Below, piece by piece: positions 14,613 through 18,282 of a stretch of 18,282 nucleotides of DNA. Every line of letters begins with the position of its first letter. The stretch's first letter is position 1. The position numbers and the translations under genes are program-made. A model generated the notes under the pieces. That model was not told the origin of the DNA and searched no databases. It saw only the letters and a list, made by a program, of their open reading frames with translations. Source of the stretch: CALBPI01 sp039814545 (GTDB lineage Bacteria > Pseudomonadota > Gammaproteobacteria > Steroidobacterales > Woeseiaceae); NCBI GenBank assembly GCA_039814545.1, contig JBCCBB010000060.1:1-18282 (forward strand). The letters are read 5' to 3'.

Positions 14613-15164
14613 ATGCCGGATGCACCCGGCTATTACGCGCAAGGTCCGGAGGCACTGATCGTGAATCTGGCCGCACGCGGCGACCGTGACGCCTTTGCTG
14701 AGCTTGTGCGTCGCCGCCAGCCGTGGCTGCGCAATCTCATGCGCCGCCTGTCGGGCGACGCAACGCTTGCCGACGAGCTCGCGCAACGCGTCTTCCTCAA
14801 GGTGTGGCAGAAGATCCGCAAGCTACGCCAGGCAGATCGGTTCGCCGGTTGGATCAAGCAGATCGCGATTAACGAGTGGATTGACCACCGCCGCAAGCAA
14901 GGCGCAGTGTGGCACGAGGCCTACGAGGACGAGGCCCAGGCTGCGCCCGCGCAAACGCCTGCCGCCGCCATCGATCTCGACGCGGCGCTCGCGACGCTGC
15001 CCGACGCCGTGCGCACCTGCATCGTGCTCGCCTACCACGAGCGGCTTTCGCACCCGGAAATCACCGAGCTCACGGGGCTGCCCGCAGGCACTGTGAAGTC
15101 ACACATTCGTCGCGGCAGCCAAAAGCTGCGCGACGTGCTGGAAGGCTACGGAGGCGCGTCATGA
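14613..15164 (+). CDS. ECF-type RNA polymerase sigma factor
   Basis: This 183-residue protein directs RNA polymerase to a dedicated promoter set. Region 2 (about 18-95) contains RGDRDAFAELV, LADELAQRVFLKVW and the DNA-melting/-10 recognition helix through FAGWIKQIAINEWIDHRRK. Region 4 (about 125-178) contains LPDAVRTCIVLAYHERLSHPEI and the helix-turn-helix TGLPAGTVKSHIRRGSQKLR. The ATG at 14613 has a poor Shine-Dalgarno; a GTG at 14661 just before NLAARGD is an alternative. The last four bases overlap the next start (ATGA), so it is translationally coupled to the small membrane protein that may control it. Confidence 0.92.
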   Translation: MPDAPGYYAQGPEALIVNLAARGDRDAFAELVRRRQPWLRNLMRRLSGDATLADELAQRVFLKVWQKIRKLRQADRFAGWIKQIAINEWIDHRRKQGAVWHEAYEDEAQAAPAQTPAAAIDLDAALATLPDAVRTCIVLAYHERLSHPEITELTGLPAGTVKSHIRRGSQKLRDVLEGYGGAS

Positions 15165-15508
15165 ACGACGAGCGCGATCCAACACTCGAGTCCCTGTTTG
15201 CTGCGGCCGACGAGCCCCTGCAAGACGCCGCCTTTACGGAATCGATCACTGACCAGATCACAGGTCGTCGGCGCCGGCTCATCTATGGTCGCTTCGGCGT
15301 ACTCGGCATGATCCTCGTGCTCGAGGTCCTGCTGCAGTCACCACTGCAGCAGTCGCTGGGAGTCGCGGCCGAATGGCTCGGCCGCCCCATCATGACGGTC
15401 GAAGGCGAATGGCTGTCATTCGCACTCTCACCCGTCAACACGGCCGCCGGACTACTTGGCGCCGTGCTCCTGGCCGTTCACCTGTTCCTGCGCAGCGTCC
15501 TCAAATAG
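15161..15508 (+). CDS. Small membrane protein coupled to the ECF sigma factor (anti-sigma-like)
   Basis: This 115-residue protein has an acidic N-terminal cytoplasmic part (about 1-38) and a membrane helix (about 42-60). A short periplasmic segment and a second helix (about 92-110) follow. Position and ATGA coupling to the sigma gene fit an anti-sigma or co-sensor, but it lacks a recognisable zinc anti-sigma His/Cys motif. Many ECF operons carry such DUF-type partners. Its stop lies seven bases from the convergent oxidoreductase stop. Confidence 0.75.
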   Translation: MNDERDPTLESLFAAADEPLQDAAFTESITDQITGRRRRLIYGRFGVLGMILVLEVLLQSPLQQSLGVAAEWLGRPIMTVEGEWLSFALSPVNTAAGLLGAVLLAVHLFLRSVLK

Positions 15509-15515
15509 CGTGGGG

Positions 15516-17744
15516 TCAGATCCGAATCGGCAGGTCCCTTGCCCGAATTCCCGTCGCCGCATAGATCGCATTGCCAATCGCAGGCGGCACGGGAATCAGC
15601 GGCGGCTCACCGAGCCCCGTCGGCGTCTCCGTGCTCTCCATGAAGCGGATATCGAGCTCGGGCGCATCGGCCATGCGCAGCGGCGTGTAGGTGTCGAGAT
15701 TGCGGTCCCGAACTTGCCCGTCGACGAACGCAGTACCTTCGTGCAGCGTGAGGCTCACGCCCCAGAGTGCCGCACCCTCGGCCTGAGCAAGGGCACCATC
15801 GGGGTGTACGACCGTGCCGCAGTCAATGCTCTGCCAGAGCTTCTTGACGGTGACTCGCTTCGAGTCCGGGTCCACGGCGACATGCGCCACGCAGGCGACC
15901 CAGGTCGGCATGTTGCGCTCCTGACCGTGGCACACGGCGACGCCCATGCCCTCGTTGTCGGGCATCTCGCGACCCCAGCCACTGCGCTCTCGCACATCTT
16001 CGAGAACCTTGGCGAGCCGGCTCGCACCGCCCACCGAGTTGGGTGACGTGCCTGCGTTCTTGCCTACCGCATCGAGGCGCGCGAGGCGAAACTCGATGGC
16101 GTCTTCGCCGGCCCGCTCGGCCAGCTCATCCATAAAACTCTCCACGCCCCAGCCGACCCAGCCCGGGCCCACGGCACGCAGCCAGCCGGGAAGGAAGGTC
16201 TGCTGCGCCAGCGGATTGTTGATGGCGCGCACGCGATGCGCGGGCAGCGTGTACCAGTGGTCGCCGCCCGAGATCGAAAACGTATCGAACTTGCCGTTGC
16301 CGTCCACACCGGGCGCCAGGAAACCTGGCGCCATGGATAGCGTCGGCCAACCCGCTGCTGCGGCGTGCTCGATGCCCGTCAGCGCGCCGTTGGCGTCGAG
16401 GGACGCATCGAATTGTTGCACCGAGGCCGAACGCACGCAGTCGAAGCGACTGTCGTCGGGACGCTCGAACACAAGCTTCACGGGCTGACCCAGCTCACGC
16501 GCCGCGAGTGCTGCGGGAATCATCTGGTCGCCAAACAGGCGCCGACCGAAACCGCCGCCCAGGTAGTACTGGTGCAGGATGATGTCGGTCTCGGGCATCT
16601 CCAGCGCTTTGGCCAGGAACGGCAGAATCAACGACTGCCACTGGTTGCCCGCATGGATGTGGCACTTGCCGTCCTTGAACTCGACGAGCGCGTTTTGGGG
16701 CTCCAGCGTGAAGTGCAGCGCCGTCGCCGTGCGGTAGGTGGCGTTGTGCGAGCTCGCGGCCTGCGCGCGCGCCTCGGCAACATCACCATCGTCGACAACG
16801 AGCACGCCTGTGCTGCCGTCGGCGGCCAGCCGCGCACCCTCGTCGAGGATGTCCGCTTCGCTGACGCCCGCAGTCTCGCCGGCCTCCCAGTTGACCTCGA
16901 TCGCCCGGGCGGCCTTCATGACCGCGGGGAAACTCTCGCCCACTGCCACGGCCCAGCCCTGGATCGTGTCGCTCGGGTCCGTGATCTCGATCGTCTTGAG
17001 GTAGCCGGGAATATCCTGCGCGGCCGAGTCATCGATGCTGATGATTCGGCTGCCGTAGCGTGTCGGCGGAATCAGTGGCGTGGCGTAAACCATGCCCGGC
17101 AGCTCGGTGTCGAGACCATAAACCGCCGCGCCGCGCGACTTCTCGGGGATATCGAGCGCGGCCGTGTCCTTGCCGATGAAGCGCCGCTCCGACGCGGGCT
17201 TGATGGGCAATGCCGCGAGCTCCTCGTCAGTGAAGCTTCGCGACAGGTCGCCGTTGCGCACGATCTCGGCAAACGTGATCGACTGATCACCTGCGGACAC
17301 GGTGCTGTCGGCGACGGTGCAGTCTTCAGGCGTTACGCCCAACAGGCTCGCACCCGCGTCGCGCAAGACGGTGCGCCCCGCAGCGCCGGTCTGACAGAGC
17401 TGCACCCAGGTGGTGTGAACAGACCACGAACCGCCCGTGACCATGTAGCCCCACTTCGGGTCGGTATCGACATGCTTGATGGAAATAGCGTCCCAGGCGG
17501 CGCCGAGCTCATCGGCAACCACACGCGCGAGTGCGGTACCCACGTGCTGGCCCATCTCGGCCTTGGCGATGTTGACGAGCACGGCACCCGCGCCGTCGAT
17601 CTCAAACCAGACGGCGGGTGAGAAGGTGGCGCTCGCATCGCCACCTGAAAAATCAAGCGCGGCCTGCTCCTGACTGCAACCGGGCAATACGGTGCCGAGG
17701 GTCATGACGAGGCTGGTGTTCATAGTGCCGACTTGCTTCATCAC
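15516..17744 (-). CDS. Molybdopterin-binding oxidoreductase subunit, isoquinoline 1-oxidoreductase beta (IorB)-like
   Basis: This 742-residue large subunit belongs to the xanthine dehydrogenase/aldehyde oxidase family and would hydroxylate N-heterocycles or aldehydes at a Mo-MCD centre. The cofactor motif GGGFGRRLFGDQ lies at 396-407. The C-terminal GLGEPP.IPVPPAIGNAIYAATG.R.RDLPI is the family ending with the catalytic Glu. The N-terminus is odd: no twin-arginine motif, only MMKQVGTMNTSLVMTLGTVLPGC with a lipobox-like LPGC at 20-23. The usual 'RRxFLK' of IorB proteins seems to be missing, as if the 5' end were replaced. The small 2Fe-2S subunit (IorA) normally adjacent is not in the window. 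The first start codon is GTG 17742-17744, ATG 17739-17741 next; TAG 17769-17771 closes the frame upstream. Confidence 0.9.
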   Translation of the reverse strand: MMKQVGTMNTSLVMTLGTVLPGCSQEQAALDFSGGDASATFSPAVWFEIDGAGAVLVNIAKAEMGQHVGTALARVVADELGAAWDAISIKHVDTDPKWGYMVTGGSWSVHTTWVQLCQTGAAGRTVLRDAGASLLGVTPEDCTVADSTVSAGDQSITFAEIVRNGDLSRSFTDEELAALPIKPASERRFIGKDTAALDIPEKSRGAAVYGLDTELPGMVYATPLIPPTRYGSRIISIDDSAAQDIPGYLKTIEITDPSDTIQGWAVAVGESFPAVMKAARAIEVNWEAGETAGVSEADILDEGARLAADGSTGVLVVDDGDVAEARAQAASSHNATYRTATALHFTLEPQNALVEFKDGKCHIHAGNQWQSLILPFLAKALEMPETDIILHQYYLGGGFGRRLFGDQMIPAALAARELGQPVKLVFERPDDSRFDCVRSASVQQFDASLDANGALTGIEHAAAAGWPTLSMAPGFLAPGVDGNGKFDTFSISGGDHWYTLPAHRVRAINNPLAQQTFLPGWLRAVGPGWVGWGVESFMDELAERAGEDAIEFRLARLDAVGKNAGTSPNSVGGASRLAKVLEDVRERSGWGREMPDNEGMGVAVCHGQERNMPTWVACVAHVAVDPDSKRVTVKKLWQSIDCGTVVHPDGALAQAEGAALWGVSLTLHEGTAFVDGQVRDRNLDTYTPLRMADAPELDIRFMESTETPTGLGEPPLIPVPPAIGNAIYAATGIRARDLPIRI

Positions 17745-17749
17745 CCGAA

Positions 17750-17785
17750 CTTCTTTCTTCCCAATCCTCTACCGCCGAATTCTAG
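17750..17785 (+). promoter_or_regulatory. Probable 3' splice acceptor (polypyrimidine tract + TAG)
   Basis: A pyrimidine-rich tract (CTTCTTTCTTCCCAATCCTCT, ending about 17770) precedes CTAG at 17782-17785, immediately before the Pax-like reading frame. The in-frame TAG itself shows that the Pax frame cannot continue upstream as ordinary coding sequence. An EcoRI site GAATTC lies at 17777-17782. Confidence 0.6.
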
Positions 17786-17896
17786 GTGGCGGACAAGATC
17801 GCGGCGTACAAGCGCGAGTGCCCGGCCATCTTTGTCTGGGAGATCCGGGACAAGCTCGTCTTCGAGGGCGTTTGCACCGGTCAGACGGTTCCCTCG
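17786..17896 (+). other. Animal Pax-gene exon encoding part of the paired domain
   Basis: Thirty-seven codons give V-x-x-KIA-x-YKRECP-x-IF-x-WEIRD-x-L-x-x-EGVCT-x-x-x-VPS. This is the third helix region of the N-terminal PAI subdomain leading into RED, diagnostic for Pax transcription factors. Against PAX6 as I remember it, about 25 of 37 residues match, including YKRECP and WEIRD; Pax2/5/8 fits less well. Bacterial Tc1-like helix-turn-helix proteins do not share this string. The frame starts exactly after an acceptor-like TAG and ends at a GTGAGC donor, after which a stop arrives quickly (TGA near 17928). This is therefore one exon of an interrupted gene, not a bacterial gene. Contamination, chimeric assembly or integration are the possibilities. 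Confidence 0.82.
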
Positions 17897-17902
17897 GTGA
17901 GC
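17897..17902 (+). promoter_or_regulatory. Probable 5' splice donor GTGAGC
   Basis: The hexamer GTGAGC follows the codon for the Ser of VPS. In vertebrate PAX6 an intron falls at or within a base of this point, as I recall, so the position looks conserved. Downstream codons no longer match the expected SSINR continuation. Confidence 0.6.
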
Positions 17903-18282
17903 AAAATCTTCGCTTCATCGATCGATTGAACTGAAAAACGGGACAAAACAAGCCCCAACTCCACATTGCTTACTAGGCCTTGACGATCTGTCGTCAGCTG
18001 CGGGACCTGGACGACAGCTGCAACCCTGGACCGCCTCCAGCCACATCGGCTCTGATCGGCCACCTGGACTTCCTCGACAAGCAGCTCCACAACGAGACAG
18101 CTCAGCTGGAGCTCCAGAAAGTGTTAGTCTAGCAGCGATTGATTCAGTTTTTGGTTCCCTGCGAAACAAAGATCTTCCTCTCTTCCCAGAAGCTTCGACA
18201 AGCGGTGCGCGGTGGCCAAGGCCCGGCTGAGCAAGCGCCAGCTGGATGGTGCGGGGCGTGAGGAGGAGGGATCGGAGCCCCA
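17903..18282 (+). other. Eukaryote-like intron/exon DNA to the window end
   Basis: After the donor there is no bacterial gene structure. An open stretch from 17977 to 18132 encodes a hydrophilic sequence (DLDDSCNPGPPPATSALIG, then LDFLDKQLHNETAQLELQK) that I do not recognise. CTTACTAG at about 17969-17976 could be its acceptor. A second strong acceptor TCTTCCTCTCTTCCCAG ends at 18189, followed by a basic open frame (SFDKRCAVAKARLSKRQ) to the edge. Neither continues the Pax domain. Function and exon assignment are uncertain. Confidence 0.4.

Noticed and set aside
16365..17621. 418-codon plus-strand frame opposite the IorB-like gene
   Set aside because: Antisense shadow caused by high GC; Arg/Val/Asp-rich with no domain.

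Overview
The window looks like a high-GC proteobacterial chromosome, probably a gammaproteobacterium, joined near its right end to animal-like DNA. Bacterial signs are dense gene packing, Shine-Dalgarno sites, ATGA stop/start overlaps, a tRNA-Gly encoding CCA, sigma-54-type and ECF-type promoters, and PEP-CTERM-like sorting signals. I cannot name the genus from sequence alone.

Layout from left to right. (1) A His/Cys-rich CopL-like protein runs off the left edge, divergent from a histone-deacetylase-family hydrolase. (2) A minus-strand pair encodes an NfeD/YuaF-like membrane protein and a flotillin, preceded by a secreted protein of unknown function and tRNA-Gly(CCC). (3) A patchwork region (about 5.0-9.3 kb) holds a PEP-CTERM-like exported protein, two decayed 5' pieces of an HI0933-type flavoprotein gene, a damaged second tRNA-Gly, and a large beta-helix/Ca-repeat/LamG surface protein. 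It ends at the intact flavoprotein gene. (4) A plus-strand run follows: flavoprotein, a Tat-exported Acg/nitroreductase-like protein, and a lipoprotein subclass-B1 metallo-beta-lactamase resembling NDM, the last two overlapping by ATGA. (5) A second PEP-CTERM-like protein is convergent with the lactamase; a multi-pass membrane protein is divergent from it. (6) A DUF6249-like protein, an ECF sigma factor and a small membrane protein form an operon behind an ECF-like promoter. (7) A minus-strand molybdopterin-binding oxidoreductase subunit (IorB-like) follows, with an odd N-terminus and no visible 2Fe-2S partner.

From about 17.75 kb to the end the sequence changes character. Positions 17786-17896 encode a 37-residue stretch of a Pax paired domain, flanked by a polypyrimidine/AG acceptor and a GTGAGC donor, so it looks like one exon of an animal Pax gene. 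The rest of the end resembles intron/exon DNA. The simplest explanation is a chimeric assembly or host DNA; a true bacterium-animal junction is the exciting alternative.

Other main observations: both PEP-CTERM-like genes have a -24/-12 sigma-54-type promoter at nearly the same distance from their ATG. The flavoprotein locus appears to have been interrupted repeatedly, leaving displaced 5' ends upstream of the working copy. The metallo-beta-lactamase retains all six zinc ligands.
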